From Rhodocista pekingensis (GTDB lineage Bacteria; Pseudomonadota; Alphaproteobacteria; Azospirillales; Azospirillaceae): a DNA stretch of 64,000 nucleotides. Both the position numbers and the translations under genes were made by a program. Of this stretch, positions 26,138 to 34,735 are shown piece by piece (the stretch's first letter is position 1; each line of letters begins with the position of its first letter). The DNA lies in contig NZ_JBHTCM010000012.1 of NCBI RefSeq assembly GCF_042665545.1, forward strand, positions 1 through 64,000. Reading direction: 5' to 3'. The notes under the pieces were generated by a model that had not been told where the DNA came from, did no database searches, and saw only the letters and a program-made list of their open reading frames with translations.

Positions 26138-26962
26138 TCAGAACATCCAGTCCCAGGCGCGGCTGAAGAAGCCGCGTTCCGCCGCCGGGCGGCTGTCGGT
26201 CATCAGGGTGTAGGTGCGCTGATACCACTCGCTGCCCGGATAGTTGTGGCCCAGCAGCGCGGCCGTGGCCTGCGCCTCGTCCACGATGCCCAGGGCGAGA
26301 TAGGCCTCGGTCAGCCGGTGCAGCGCCTCCGGCACATGGCTGGTGGTCTGGTACCTGTCCACGACGCGGCGGAACCGCTTGATCGCGGCCATGTACTGCC
26401 CGGTGATCAGATAGTAGCGGCCGACCTCCATGTCCTTGCCGGCCAGATGGTCGCGGGTCAGGTCCAGCTTCAGGTTGGCGTCGCGGGCATAGGCGGTGGC
26501 CGGGAAACGGCGCGCCACGTCCTGCAAGGCGGTCAGGGCGCTTTCCGTCATGCTCTGGTCGCGGCGCACGTCGGAGATCTGCTCATAATAGCAGAGCGCC
26601 TTCAGGTAATAGGCGTAGGCCGCGTTGCGGTTGCCCGGGTGCAGGGAGACGAAGCGGTCCAGCGTGGTGATGGCGTCATCGTAGCGCATCGCCTCGTAAT
26701 GCGCATAGGCGGCCATGAGCTGTGCCCGCACCGCCCATTGCGAATAGGGGTGCTGGCGCTCCACCTCGTCGAACAGGGCGGCCGCCTTCAGGTAGTTCTC
26801 ATTGTCCAGCGCGTTCGCCGCCTCGGTATAGATCTGCTCCACCGGACGCTCGACATACGGGATCACTTCCTTCTCGCCGGCGCAGGCCGCCAGCAACAGG
26901 AGAGAGGCCGACGCCGCGACGTGGCGGGGACGGAGGCGGGCGAAGCGGATCGACAACGACAT
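26138..26962 (-). CDS. bamD: Outer membrane assembly lipoprotein BamD
   Basis: From ATG at 26962 the product is 274 residues with a lipoprotein signal peptide and lipidated Cys27 (LLLAAC). The mature part consists of TPR-type helical hairpins (residues 40-255) with ALDNENYLKAAALFDEVER and YSQWAVRAQLMAAY patterns typical of BamD/ComL. BamD works with BamA to insert beta-barrel proteins in the outer membrane. Upstream in-frame codons to 27079 lack homology. It lies between lpxC and recN. Confidence 0.95.
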   Translation of the reverse strand: MSLSIRFARLRPRHVAASASLLLLAACAGEKEVIPYVERPVEQIYTEAANALDNENYLKAAALFDEVERQHPYSQWAVRAQLMAAYAHYEAMRYDDAITTLDRFVSLHPGNRNAAYAYYLKALCYYEQISDVRRDQSMTESALTALQDVARRFPATAYARDANLKLDLTRDHLAGKDMEVGRYYLITGQYMAAIKRFRRVVDRYQTTSHVPEALHRLTEAYLALGIVDEAQATAALLGHNYPGSEWYQRTYTLMTDSRPAAERGFFSRAWDWMF

Positions 26963-27085
26963 CTTCAGCGGCTGCCTGGAAGCAAGGGACGGGGACTTAT
27001 AGCACGCGGACTTGGCCTGCCGCCAAGCGGCAACTGCGGGCGCGGGCTGCCCGGAGGATGCCGCCGGACCGGGGCGCAATCATGG

Positions 27086-27118
27086 CACCGCCGGAGCAGC
27101 GGGGCCGCTCCGGCGGTG
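27086..27118 (-). terminator. Strong hairpin after lpxC
   Basis: CACCGCCGGAGC and GCTCCGGCGGTG form a perfect 12-bp stem with a nine-base loop, 53 bases downstream of the lpxC stop. The sequence after the stem is not T-rich, so efficiency is uncertain. Confidence 0.45.
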
Positions 27119-27170
27119 GGCAGGGCAGGGAATGGCAACACCGCCACAGGGAAGGCGGGCGGGGCGGGGA

Positions 27171-28130
27171 TCAGGCGATGGCGGCCAGCGGCTCGTCCTC
27201 GTCGTCCCACAGCGGGCGGGCCGGTACCGTCTCTTCCCAGCGGAAGGCGCCGACATCCGCGAACAGGGCGCGCAGCAGGCGGTTGTTCATCTCGTGCCCC
27301 GGACGGACACCGTGGAAATGGCCGATGATCGGGGCGCCGGCCATGTAGAGATCGCCCACCGCGTCCAGGATCTTGTGGCGGACGAACTCGTCCCCGAAGC
27401 GCAGCCCGCCCTCGTTGACGATGCGGTCGCCGTCGATGACGACGGCATTCTCCAGCGAACCGCCGCGCGCCAGCCCGGCCTTCCGCATCATGTCCACCTC
27501 ATGCAGGAAGCCGAAGGTGCGGGCGCGGGCGACCTCCGCCTTGAAGGTGCGGTCATCCTCGCCGATGCCCAGGCGCAGCGCGCCCTCCTGCCGGCGGATG
27601 GCGGCGGTGCTGAAGTCGATCTCGACGCGGAAGCTGCTGACCGGGGCCGGCATCAGGGCGACGGACTTGTCGCCGGCCTCCACCCGCACCTCGCGCAGGA
27701 TGCGCAGGTGGCGGCGCGGGGCGGTCTGGACGGCGCGGCCGGCGCATTCCACCAGGAAGACGAAGGGGGCCGCGCTGCCGTCCATGATCGGCACTTCCGG
27801 GCCGTCCAGATCGACCCGCAGATTGTCGATGCCGCAGCCGCGCAGCGCCGACATCAGATGCTCGACCGTGCCGACCTGGGCGCCGTAGGCGTTGCCGACC
27901 ACCGTGCAGAGGCGGGTATCGACCACCTGATCCCAGCGCGCCGGGATGGTCGCCTGCTCGTCCGTCGCCCCCTTGGCGACCAGATCCGTGCGGCGGAACA
28001 CGATGCCGGTGCCGGCCGGGGCGGGCGCCAGGGTCATGTTCACCCGCTGGCCGGAATGCAGGCCGGTGCCGGTGCAGTTGATCGGGGCTTTCAGGGTCGT
28101 CTGGCGGGACATGGAGGCTCGACTCTTCAT
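27171..28130 (-). CDS. lpxC: UDP-3-O-acyl-N-acetylglucosamine deacetylase
   Basis: The zinc deacetylase commits UDP-acyl-GlcNAc to lipid A synthesis. The protein is 313-319 residues. TVEHLMSAL supplies zinc ligand His91 and the general base Glu90, VRHKILDAVGDL gives the second His and Asp ligands, and GHFHGVRPGHEMNN carries the catalytic His. Two starts are possible: ATG at 28130 or ATG at 28112, the latter giving MSRQTTL. A long 489-base gap precedes it, so it probably has its own promoter rather than relying on ftsZ read-through. Confidence 0.96.
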   Translation of the reverse strand: MKSRASMSRQTTLKAPINCTGTGLHSGQRVNMTLAPAPAGTGIVFRRTDLVAKGATDEQATIPARWDQVVDTRLCTVVGNAYGAQVGTVEHLMSALRGCGIDNLRVDLDGPEVPIMDGSAAPFVFLVECAGRAVQTAPRRHLRILREVRVEAGDKSVALMPAPVSSFRVEIDFSTAAIRRQEGALRLGIGEDDRTFKAEVARARTFGFLHEVDMMRKAGLARGGSLENAVVIDGDRIVNEGGLRFGDEFVRHKILDAVGDLYMAGAPIIGHFHGVRPGHEMNNRLLRALFADVGAFRWEETVPARPLWDDEDEPLAAIA

Positions 28131-28372
28131 TGTCGCCGGGAACAGGGCCGCCTGCGGCCCGGTCAGGGTCCGGCGGGAGGCGCCGGGAACCGGTGCGGCG
28201 GGTGATTCGGTATGCCGTCCCCGTTCCGTCCGCCGGTCTGGCGTATCGTTGCCGGTCGGACCCGGTTCCCGTTTCCGGGAGCCGGCAGGGGCTCCGCTCC
28301 GGAGATTTTTCCGGTACGGGCCGTCCGCACGGGCGTTCCGCAGTGCGGCAGAACGGGCAGGGGCACACCGTT

Positions 28373-28401
28373 CAGATAACAGCGGGGGAGTCCCGGCTCA
28401 A
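28373..28401 (-). promoter_or_regulatory. Candidate lpxC promoter
   Basis: On the minus strand TTGAGC (28396-28401) and TATCTG (28373-28378) are 17 bases apart, 240 bases ahead of lpxC, within the AT-richer part of the gap. The -10 matches only three consensus positions. Confidence 0.28.
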
Positions 28402-28508
28402 ATCACTCTTTGTTACCGATTGTTACGTCAGCGACGCTTTCGACCCTCCGCTACGGTCTTGATCGGCATGGCGGAATCGGCGTCAGGGTGTGACGGTGCG
28501 CACAGACG

Positions 28509-28539
28509 GACGCCGGCCCGGCAGAACCGGGCCGGCGTC
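28509..28539 (-). terminator. ftsZ terminator hairpin
   Basis: GACGCCGGCCCGG and CCGGGCCGGCGTC pair perfectly over 13 bp with a five-base loop, 81 bases after the ftsZ stop. It closes the long division transcript. The downstream U-tract is weak. Confidence 0.6.
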
Positions 28540-28619
28540 TTCCGCAGCGCAATATCGGAGCGGCCCGGCGGACCTCTCCTCCGATCGGACCGGACGTGAG
28601 TCGCGGCCCGACGCCGTCC

Positions 28620-30287
28620 TCAGTTCGCCTGCCGGCGGAGGAAGGCGGGGATGTCCAGGTGATCCTCCTCGGGCGACGGCGCCTTGGGACGGGCACCGGC
28701 CTCCGGGCCGACGGGAGCGGCGGCCCCCACCGGCGGCTGGGCCTGCAAGGGGTTGCGCGGCGCTGTCGGGGCAGGGGCCGGCATCCGCGGCGCGGGGGCG
28801 GGCTGCGCCGGCTGCCCCCCGATGCCGAGCATGCGCTGGAACAGGCTGGGGCGCTTCGCGTCCGGCCCCGGGGCGGCATAGCGGTCCGGCGTGGCCGGCC
28901 CCAGGCGCGGGCCGGGATCGGCCGCCCGCGGCGGGATGAAGGCGCCCTCGCGGCGTTCGCCGCGCAGCGGCCCCTGCGGAGCCGCCGGGCCACGCGGGCC
29001 GGCCTGCTCGAACATCGGCCTCTGCGCCTCGGTCGGGACGGGCGCGCCCATCTCCACCGGGGCGGCCTCCAGCGCCGTCTCTTCCGGCAGCGGAGCCGGC
29101 ATCGCGGCCGCGTCGGGCTCGGCGGCGACCGGGGTCGGCATCGGCGCCGGGGTCAGGTTGACATAGGTGGACGCCGCCAGATTGCCGGCGGTGAAACCGG
29201 CGGGACGCATGGCTTCACGGGCCGGGGCCTGCGGCACGGAGCGGACCGGCGTGTGCGGCGAGCGCCCGCCGACGACGGCGAGCTGCGGCTGCCCCGGCAC
29301 GCGCGGCTGGGCGCTGGCGATGGACTCGATCCCGGTGGCGACCACCGAGACGCGGACCCGCCCCTCCATCGTCTGGTCGAAGGTGGAGCCGAAGATGATG
29401 TTGGCTTCGGGATCGACCTCCTCGCGGATGCGGTTGGCCGCCTCGTCCACCTCGAACAGGGTCAGGTCGTGGCCGCCGGTGATGTTGATCAGCACCCCGC
29501 GCGCGCCCTTCATGGACACGTCGTCCAGCAGCGGGTTGGAGATGGCGGCCTCGGCTGCGGCGATGGCGCGGTTGTCGCCGTCGGCCTCGCCGGTGCCCAT
29601 CATGGCCTTGCCCATCTCCGTCATCACGGTGCGGATGTCGGCGAAGTCCAGGTTGATGAGGCCGGGCATCACCATCAGGTCGGTGACGCCGCGGACGCCC
29701 GCGTGCAGCACGTCGTCCGCCATCTTGAAGGCGTCGGCGAAGGTCGTCTTCTCGGTGGCGACGCGGAACAGGTTCTGGTTCGGGATGATGATCAGCGTAT
29801 CGACGAACTGGGCCAGCTCCTGGATGCCGGCCTCGGCGATGCGCATGCGGTGCGCGCCTTCGAAGTGGAACGGCTTGGTCACCACGCCGACCGTCAGGAT
29901 GCCCTGTTCGCGGGCCGCCCGCGCGATCACCGGGGCCGCCCCCGTGCCCGTTCCGCCGCCCATGCCGGCGGTGATGAAGGCCATGTTGGTGCCGTCGAGG
30001 TGGGAGAGGATCTCCTCAAGCTGCTCCTCGGCCGCCGCACGGCCGACATCGGGGCGCGACCCGGCGCCCAGCCCCCGGGTGATGGTGCTGCCGAGCTGGA
30101 CCCGCTTGCTGGCCTGGCTGCACGTCAGGGCCTGGGCGTCGGTGTTGGCGACCACGAACTCCACGCCTTCCAGGTTGGCGCGGATCATGTTGTTCACCGC
30201 ATTGCCGCCGGCGCCGCCGACGCCGAAGACGGTGATGCGGGGGCGGCTCTGCACGTCGACGGTGGGGATGCTGAGCTTGATGGTCAT
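28620..30287 (-). CDS. ftsZ: Cell division GTPase FtsZ
   Basis: The tubulin homologue forms the Z-ring. ATG at 30287 follows GGGAGAG and gives 555 residues. The GTPase core (12-320) has VGGAGGNAVNNM, ANTD and the signature GGGTGTGAA (110-118). A Pro/Ala/Gln-rich linker of more than 200 residues (about 325-540) follows, then the conserved C-terminal peptide LDIPAFLRR that binds FtsA and other partners. The linker is longer than the roughly 50 residues of E. coli, as in other alphaproteobacteria. Confidence 0.98.
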   Translation of the reverse strand: MTIKLSIPTVDVQSRPRITVFGVGGAGGNAVNNMIRANLEGVEFVVANTDAQALTCSQASKRVQLGSTITRGLGAGSRPDVGRAAAEEQLEEILSHLDGTNMAFITAGMGGGTGTGAAPVIARAAREQGILTVGVVTKPFHFEGAHRMRIAEAGIQELAQFVDTLIIIPNQNLFRVATEKTTFADAFKMADDVLHAGVRGVTDLMVMPGLINLDFADIRTVMTEMGKAMMGTGEADGDNRAIAAAEAAISNPLLDDVSMKGARGVLINITGGHDLTLFEVDEAANRIREEVDPEANIIFGSTFDQTMEGRVRVSVVATGIESIASAQPRVPGQPQLAVVGGRSPHTPVRSVPQAPAREAMRPAGFTAGNLAASTYVNLTPAPMPTPVAAEPDAAAMPAPLPEETALEAAPVEMGAPVPTEAQRPMFEQAGPRGPAAPQGPLRGERREGAFIPPRAADPGPRLGPATPDRYAAPGPDAKRPSLFQRMLGIGGQPAQPAPAPRMPAPAPTAPRNPLQAQPPVGAAAPVGPEAGARPKAPSPEEDHLDIPAFLRRQAN

Positions 30288-30396
30288 CGGTCTCTCCCTG
30301 GGGCTAGGAGTGTCTCGGGTCGCGGACGGCACTGGCGAAGGGGCGCTTGCGCGATCGGGCGGCGCCTTCGCCCGGGGGGAGGTCGTTCATCGTCGG

Positions 30397-31680
30397 TCAT
30401 AGGTTCTCCCGGAGCCATAGACCGACCCGGCCCAGCCAGCCGGACGGTTGCTGTTCGACCAGCGGAGCAAGGGCCGGAAGTTCCGTCTGCTGCTGGAGGG
30501 CGTAGACGAGCAGGCCGGCGGCGGCGGAGAAGGCCGGTCCGCCGACGCTTTCCGCCAGCCCGCCGATGCGCAGCGGCCGGCCGGTGCGGACCTGCTTGTC
30601 CAGCACCTGCTGCGCCAGCTCGCGCATGCCGGGAAGCTGGCTGGCGCCGCCGGTCAGCACGACGCGCCGGCCGGCCAGCTTGCCGACCCCGGACGCCTCC
30701 AGGCGGCCGCGGGCCAGCTCGAAGATCTCCTCCAGCCGGGGCTGGATGATGCCCACCAGCAGCGACTTCGGGACGTGGTTGGCCTGCGCGTGCTCCTCCT
30801 CTCCGACCTGGGGCACGTCGATGATCTCGCGCTCGTCGGAGACGGTGGGGATGGCGCTGCCATAAAGGGTCTTCAGCCGCTCGGCGTGGGCCAGCGGCGT
30901 GGTCAGGCCGCGCGCGATGTCGTTCGTGACATGGCCGCCGCCCAGCGGGATGCTGTCGCACCAGATCATCTTGCCGTCGAAGAAGACGGACATGGTCGTG
31001 GTGCCGCCGCCCATGTCGATCAGGGTGACGCCCAGATCCATCTCGTCCTCGACCAGGCAGGCGAGGCCCGAGGCGTAGGGGCTCAGGACGAAGCCCTCCA
31101 CGCCCAGGTGGCAGCGGCCGATGCAGGTCGTCAGGTTGCGGATCGGGTTGGCGGCGGTGGTGACCGCGTGCAGGCGCACGCCCAGCCGCTCGCCGACCAT
31201 GCCGCGCGGCTCGCGGATGCCCTTGGAGCCGTCCACCGTGTAGCCCACGGGGATGGAGTGGATCAGCTCGGCATCGGGGGCGACGTTCAGGTTGTGGGCC
31301 TGGGCCAGGGCGCGCTTGAGGTCGCCGTCATTGACCACCTGCCCGGCGATGGCGGTCTCCACCGTTATGGTCTGGCTCTCCGGCTGGCCGCCGGACAGGC
31401 TCACCAGGACCTCGCGGATCTGCTCGCCGGCCATGGTCTCGGCGGCATGGACGGCGGTGCCGATGGCGGTCTCGGCCTGCTCCATGTCCACGATGGCTCC
31501 GGCGCGCACGCCGCGGCTGACCTGATGACCGATGCCCACGACACGGATCGATCCGGGGTCGTCCACCTTGGCGATGAAGCAGACGACCTTGCCCGAGCCG
31601 ACATCGAGCGCGGCGATGGTGCCCCCGCGCGACACCCGCTTCGGTCTGCTTCTGACGTTCAGCGCCCCCGGAAATGCCAT
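30397..31680 (-). CDS. ftsA: Cell division protein FtsA
   Basis: This is an actin-like ATPase that tethers FtsZ to the membrane and recruits late division proteins. From ATG at 31680 (GAGGGGGCGGGC upstream) it has 427 residues. The phosphate-1 loop LDVGSGKVVCF, phosphate-2 LIDMGGGTTT and adenosine motif LTGGASQLPGM are present. The C-terminal amphipathic helix GWLGRVGLWLRENL is the membrane anchor. It is preceded by ftsQ with 13 bases and followed by ftsZ with 109. Confidence 0.97.
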   Translation of the reverse strand: MAFPGALNVRSRPKRVSRGGTIAALDVGSGKVVCFIAKVDDPGSIRVVGIGHQVSRGVRAGAIVDMEQAETAIGTAVHAAETMAGEQIREVLVSLSGGQPESQTITVETAIAGQVVNDGDLKRALAQAHNLNVAPDAELIHSIPVGYTVDGSKGIREPRGMVGERLGVRLHAVTTAANPIRNLTTCIGRCHLGVEGFVLSPYASGLACLVEDEMDLGVTLIDMGGGTTTMSVFFDGKMIWCDSIPLGGGHVTNDIARGLTTPLAHAERLKTLYGSAIPTVSDEREIIDVPQVGEEEHAQANHVPKSLLVGIIQPRLEEIFELARGRLEASGVGKLAGRRVVLTGGASQLPGMRELAQQVLDKQVRTGRPLRIGGLAESVGGPAFSAAAGLLVYALQQQTELPALAPLVEQQPSGWLGRVGLWLRENL

Positions 31681-31693
31681 GCCCGCCGCCCCC

Positions 31694-32620
31694 TCAGATC
31701 TTCTTCTGCCGCTGCGCCTCGCGGCGCTGCTCCGCCGCCTGCGCGGAGGTCTGCACGACCAGCCGGTCGGGCACCCGCAGGTCCACCGCGACGATGTCCC
31801 GCTCCAGCACCCTGTTCGTCTGCTGCACGGTGGCGAGCTGGCGCAGGGCCGCGGCCACGTCCTTCTCCGGCAGGCGCACATCCACGCCGTTGTCCAGACG
31901 CAGGTCCCAGCGCCGGCCACCGACCAGCACGGCCGCCTCGACCCGGGCCCCGATCAGCGGCTCCGCCGCCAGCAGGGCCAGCAGCGTGCGGCCGTGACTG
32001 GGCGCGTCCGCCCCCACCAGCATCGGCAGGTCGGGCCAGCGCTCCAGCCGCTCGTCGGTCAGCACCACACCGTCGGCGTCCACCAGATAGAGCTTCTGCT
32101 CGTGCTGCCAGAGCGCCATGGGCGTCCGCTCGACGAGCTGGACGAAGATCGTTCCCGGCAGGCGGCGCTCCACCGTCGCGGCGGCGACCCAGGGGATGGC
32201 CTGCAAGGCCGCCTGGGCGGCATGGGGATCGAAGGTCAGCATGGGCGAGCCGGTCCCGACCCCCAGTGCCGCCAGCACGGCGGCGCCGTCCGTCTCCGCC
32301 CGGCCCTTCACCAGCACCTCGGACACGGCCAGCCCGGCCTCGGCCGTGGCGCGGACGAAGCCCTCGGACGCCCCTTCGGCCATCTCCGGCAGCCGGCCGT
32401 CGGCCCAGACCCAGGCCAGGAACCCGGCCAGCAGCAGCACCGGGCTCAGCTTCAGGCCGGCGCGCAGGGAGGGCAGGGCCCAGCGCGGCAGGGCGCGGCG
32501 GCGGTTGGCGCGGCGGGCCGCCTGCATGGTGGCGCGCCGGGCCGCCGCGGCGATCTTCGCCCGGTGGCTGTCGGCCGTGCCCCGGCCGGTGTCGTAGGCG
32601 GCGGCGCTCACGCGTGGCAT
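31694..32620 (-). CDS. ftsQ: Cell division protein FtsQ
   Basis: The bitopic divisome protein has 308 residues. An Arg/Ala-rich cytosolic N-terminus (1-55) precedes one transmembrane helix (about 58-73), a periplasmic POTRA domain (85-165, beginning VSEVLVKGRAET) and the beta domain (170-300). It bridges FtsL/FtsB and early division proteins. ATG at 32620 overlaps the ddl end by 13 bases, favouring coupled translation. ftsB is not in this cluster. Confidence 0.93.
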   Translation of the reverse strand: MPRVSAAAYDTGRGTADSHRAKIAAAARRATMQAARRANRRRALPRWALPSLRAGLKLSPVLLLAGFLAWVWADGRLPEMAEGASEGFVRATAEAGLAVSEVLVKGRAETDGAAVLAALGVGTGSPMLTFDPHAAQAALQAIPWVAAATVERRLPGTIFVQLVERTPMALWQHEQKLYLVDADGVVLTDERLERWPDLPMLVGADAPSHGRTLLALLAAEPLIGARVEAAVLVGGRRWDLRLDNGVDVRLPEKDVAAALRQLATVQQTNRVLERDIVAVDLRVPDRLVVQTSAQAAEQRREAQRQKKI

Positions 32621-33540
32621 CGGGCCTGCTCCACGATCCAGGCGCACAGCTCGGCGAAGCCGATGCCCAGCGACGCCGCCTGTTCCGGCAGCAGCGACAG
32701 GGCCGTGAAGCCGGGCTGCGTGTTGGTCTCCAGGAAGTAGAGGCCGCCGGTGCCGGCCTGGCTGTCGTCCCAGCGGAAATCGCTGCGGCTGACGCCGCTG
32801 CATCCCAGGGTCCGGTGCGCCAGCAGGGCCAGCCGCAGCGCCTCCTCCTGGATCTCCTGCGGGATCTGCGCCGGGCAGACGTGGACGGCCTCGCCCTCGG
32901 TGTACTTGGCGGCGTAGTCGAAGAAGCCGGAGCGCGGCACGATCTCCGTCACCGCCAGGGCGCGGTCGCCCATCACGCCCACGGTCAGCTCGCGGCCGGG
33001 GATGAAGCGCTCGACCAGCACCCGCTCGCCGTGCGCCCAGCCGCCTTCCTCCAGCACCGACTGGTTCTGGCCGGGGCGGACGATGCGGACACCGACGGAC
33101 GAGCCCTCGTCCACCGGCTTCACGACATAGGGCGGCTCGATCGGATGCCCGGCCAGGATCTCTTCGCGCGTCACCGTCACCCCGTCGGGCACCGGCATGC
33201 CGACGGCGGCCAGGACGCGCCGGGTCATCTCCTTGTTCATGGCCAGGGCGGAGGCCAGCACGCCGGAATGGGTGTAGGGGATGCCCAGATACTCCAGCAC
33301 GCCCTGGATCAGCCCGTCCTCCCCGCCGCGGCCGTGCAGGGCGTTGAAGACCACGTCCGGCCGTGGGGTCAGGGCGTGCAGCAGGGCCGGCAGGTCGCGC
33401 TGCACGTCCACCGCCGTCACCGCGTAGCCGCGCTCCTCCAGCGCGGCCGCGACGGACCGGCCGCTGACCAGCGACACGTCACGCTCTGCCGACCAGCCGC
33501 CCATCAGGACGGCCACCCGCGTCGGGCGGCGTTGGTTCAT
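32608..33540 (-). CDS. ddl: D-alanine-D-alanine ligase
   Basis: The ATP-grasp enzyme makes the D-Ala-D-Ala dipeptide used by MurF. From ATG at 33540 (GGGGAGCGGG upstream) it has 310 residues. The N-terminal VLMGGWSAERDVSL, the HGRGGEDG loop, VVKPVDEGSSVGV and the metal-binding NTQPGFTALSL motifs identify it. Its ATG overlaps the stop of an 82-codon frame that fills the gap to murB. ddlB-type by context. Confidence 0.96.
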   Translation of the reverse strand: MNQRRPTRVAVLMGGWSAERDVSLVSGRSVAAALEERGYAVTAVDVQRDLPALLHALTPRPDVVFNALHGRGGEDGLIQGVLEYLGIPYTHSGVLASALAMNKEMTRRVLAAVGMPVPDGVTVTREEILAGHPIEPPYVVKPVDEGSSVGVRIVRPGQNQSVLEEGGWAHGERVLVERFIPGRELTVGVMGDRALAVTEIVPRSGFFDYAAKYTEGEAVHVCPAQIPQEIQEEALRLALLAHRTLGCSGVSRSDFRWDDSQAGTGGLYFLETNTQPGFTALSLLPEQAASLGIGFAELCAWIVEQARCHA

Positions 33541-33785
33541 GATCCCGCTCCCCATCCGGCGTCCCCGTCCGTCCCGGCCGGACGGGGAGCCACTTCTAGA
33601 CCTTCGCAGATGGAAAAGGAAACGCAAGATTTTGTGGTAGTGGTCATCACGACGTCTATGGAATGCGGCCGCACGACCGAGTCGAACCGCCCGGACACCC
33701 CCCCGGCCGAAGCCGGCGCGATGACTCCGCAGAAGGTCCGGCGGGTCGCCGGCAAGACTCGGCAAGACTTCGCCGCGTTCATCAT
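33537..33785 (-). CDS. Possible 82-aa ORF exactly filling the murB-ddl gap
   Basis: The frame starts with an ATG overlapping the murB stop (ATGA) and ends with a stop overlapping the ddl start (ATGA), so ribosomes could pass through without leaving the message. The product has four Cys, is Thr/Val-rich in the middle and matches nothing I know. The central DNA is AT-richer than its neighbours, which also fits a non-coding regulatory gap. A frame this size could arise by chance in GC-rich DNA. Confidence 0.3.
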   Translation of the reverse strand: MMNAAKSCRVLPATRRTFCGVIAPASAGGVSGRFDSVVRPHSIDVVMTTTTKSCVSFSICEGLEVAPRPAGTDGDAGWGAGS

Positions 33786-34735
33786 GGCGTGATCTCCCGG
33801 ACCGGCCGGCCGATCCGCCGGATCTCCCAGCGCAGGTCGATCCCGCTCGTCTCCAGCACCCGCCGGCGGACCTCCTCGCCCAGCGCCTCCAGGTCGGTGG
33901 CGCTGGCATCGCCCAGGTTCAGCAGAAAATTGCAGTGCTTCTCCGAGACCTGGGCGCCGCCGATCCGCAGCCCGCGGCAGCCGGCGCGGTCGATGAGCTG
34001 CCAGGCCTTGGCTCCGCCCGACAGTTCCGGGTCCGGGTTGGCGAAGGTGGACCCGCCGGTGCGCGCCCGCACCGGCTGGCTGTCCGCCCGTGCCTTCTGG
34101 ATGGCGTCCATGGCCGTGGCGATGGCGGCCTTGTCCCCCGGCGTGCCTTGCAGCACGGCGCCGGTGAAGATCACGTCCTCGGGCACGCCGCAGTGGCGGT
34201 AGCCGAGATGCAGCCCGGCGCGGTCGAAACGCAGGCGCCGGCCGGCGCGGTCGATGCCCTCGGCCATGACCACCAGATCGGCCGTCTCCCGCCCGTAGGC
34301 GCCGGCGTTCATGCGCAGGGCGCCGCCGATCGTGCCGGGGATGCCGGAGAGGAACTCCAGCCCCGCCAGCCCCTCGTGCCGGGCGGTGAGGGCGACGTTG
34401 TAGTCCAGCGCCCCGGCCCCGGCGACCAGCCGGTCACCCTCCACGGCGATCTCCGCGAAGGGGCCGCCCAGGCGGATCACCACGCCGGGCACGCCGCCGT
34501 CGCGGACCAGCAGGTTGCTGGCGACGCCGATCACGGTGACCGGCACATCCGCCGGGCAGCCGGCCAGGAACACGGCCAGATCGTCGGCGTCAGCCGGCCG
34601 GAACAGCACGTCCGCCGCCCCGCCGACCCGGAACCAGGTCATCGGCCCCAGGGGCGCGTCCGCCGTCAGCCGCCCGCGGACGCGCGGCAGGCGGTCGATC
34701 AGATGGGGACCCGACAGGGGCTCGGCGGCCATCAT
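33782..34735 (-). CDS. murB: UDP-N-acetylenolpyruvoylglucosamine reductase
   Basis: The FAD enzyme reduces UDP-GlcNAc-enolpyruvate to UDP-MurNAc. The protein is 317 residues. TWFRVGGAADVLF, VIGVASNLLVRDGG and GIPGTIGGALRMNAGAYG form the FAD site, and GGSTFANP contains the catalytic Ser. The final RWEIRRIG is conserved. The ATG shares one base with the murC stop (TGATG), indicating coupling. Its stop overlaps the following 82-codon frame. Confidence 0.97.
   Translation of the reverse strand: MMAAEPLSGPHLIDRLPRVRGRLTADAPLGPMTWFRVGGAADVLFRPADADDLAVFLAGCPADVPVTVIGVASNLLVRDGGVPGVVIRLGGPFAEIAVEGDRLVAGAGALDYNVALTARHEGLAGLEFLSGIPGTIGGALRMNAGAYGRETADLVVMAEGIDRAGRRLRFDRAGLHLGYRHCGVPEDVIFTGAVLQGTPGDKAAIATAMDAIQKARADSQPVRARTGGSTFANPDPELSGGAKAWQLIDRAGCRGLRIGGAQVSEKHCNFLLNLGDASATDLEALGEEVRRRVLETSGIDLRWEIRRIGRPVREITP

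Larger units (their letters stand above)
28131..28619. other. lpxC-ftsZ intergenic region (489 bp)
   Basis: This gap in an otherwise tight gene block holds the ftsZ terminator hairpin and a weak promoter candidate. The stretch between about 28390 and 28440 is AT-richer with TTGTTACxGATTGTTAC, a direct repeat of TTGTTAC (28410 and 28420, ten bases apart). No credible coding frame is seen. Confidence 0.5.

Noticed and set aside
30448..33792. 1114-codon plus-strand frame opposite ftsA, ftsQ and ddl
   Set aside because: It is a shadow created by GC-rich third positions; the minus strand carries clear division genes and this frame has no motif.
33610..33792. Plus-strand 60-codon frame beginning MEKETQDF in the murB-ddl gap
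   Set aside because: No ribosome binding site, and it ends over the murB stop on the opposite strand. The minus-strand frame fits operon structure better.
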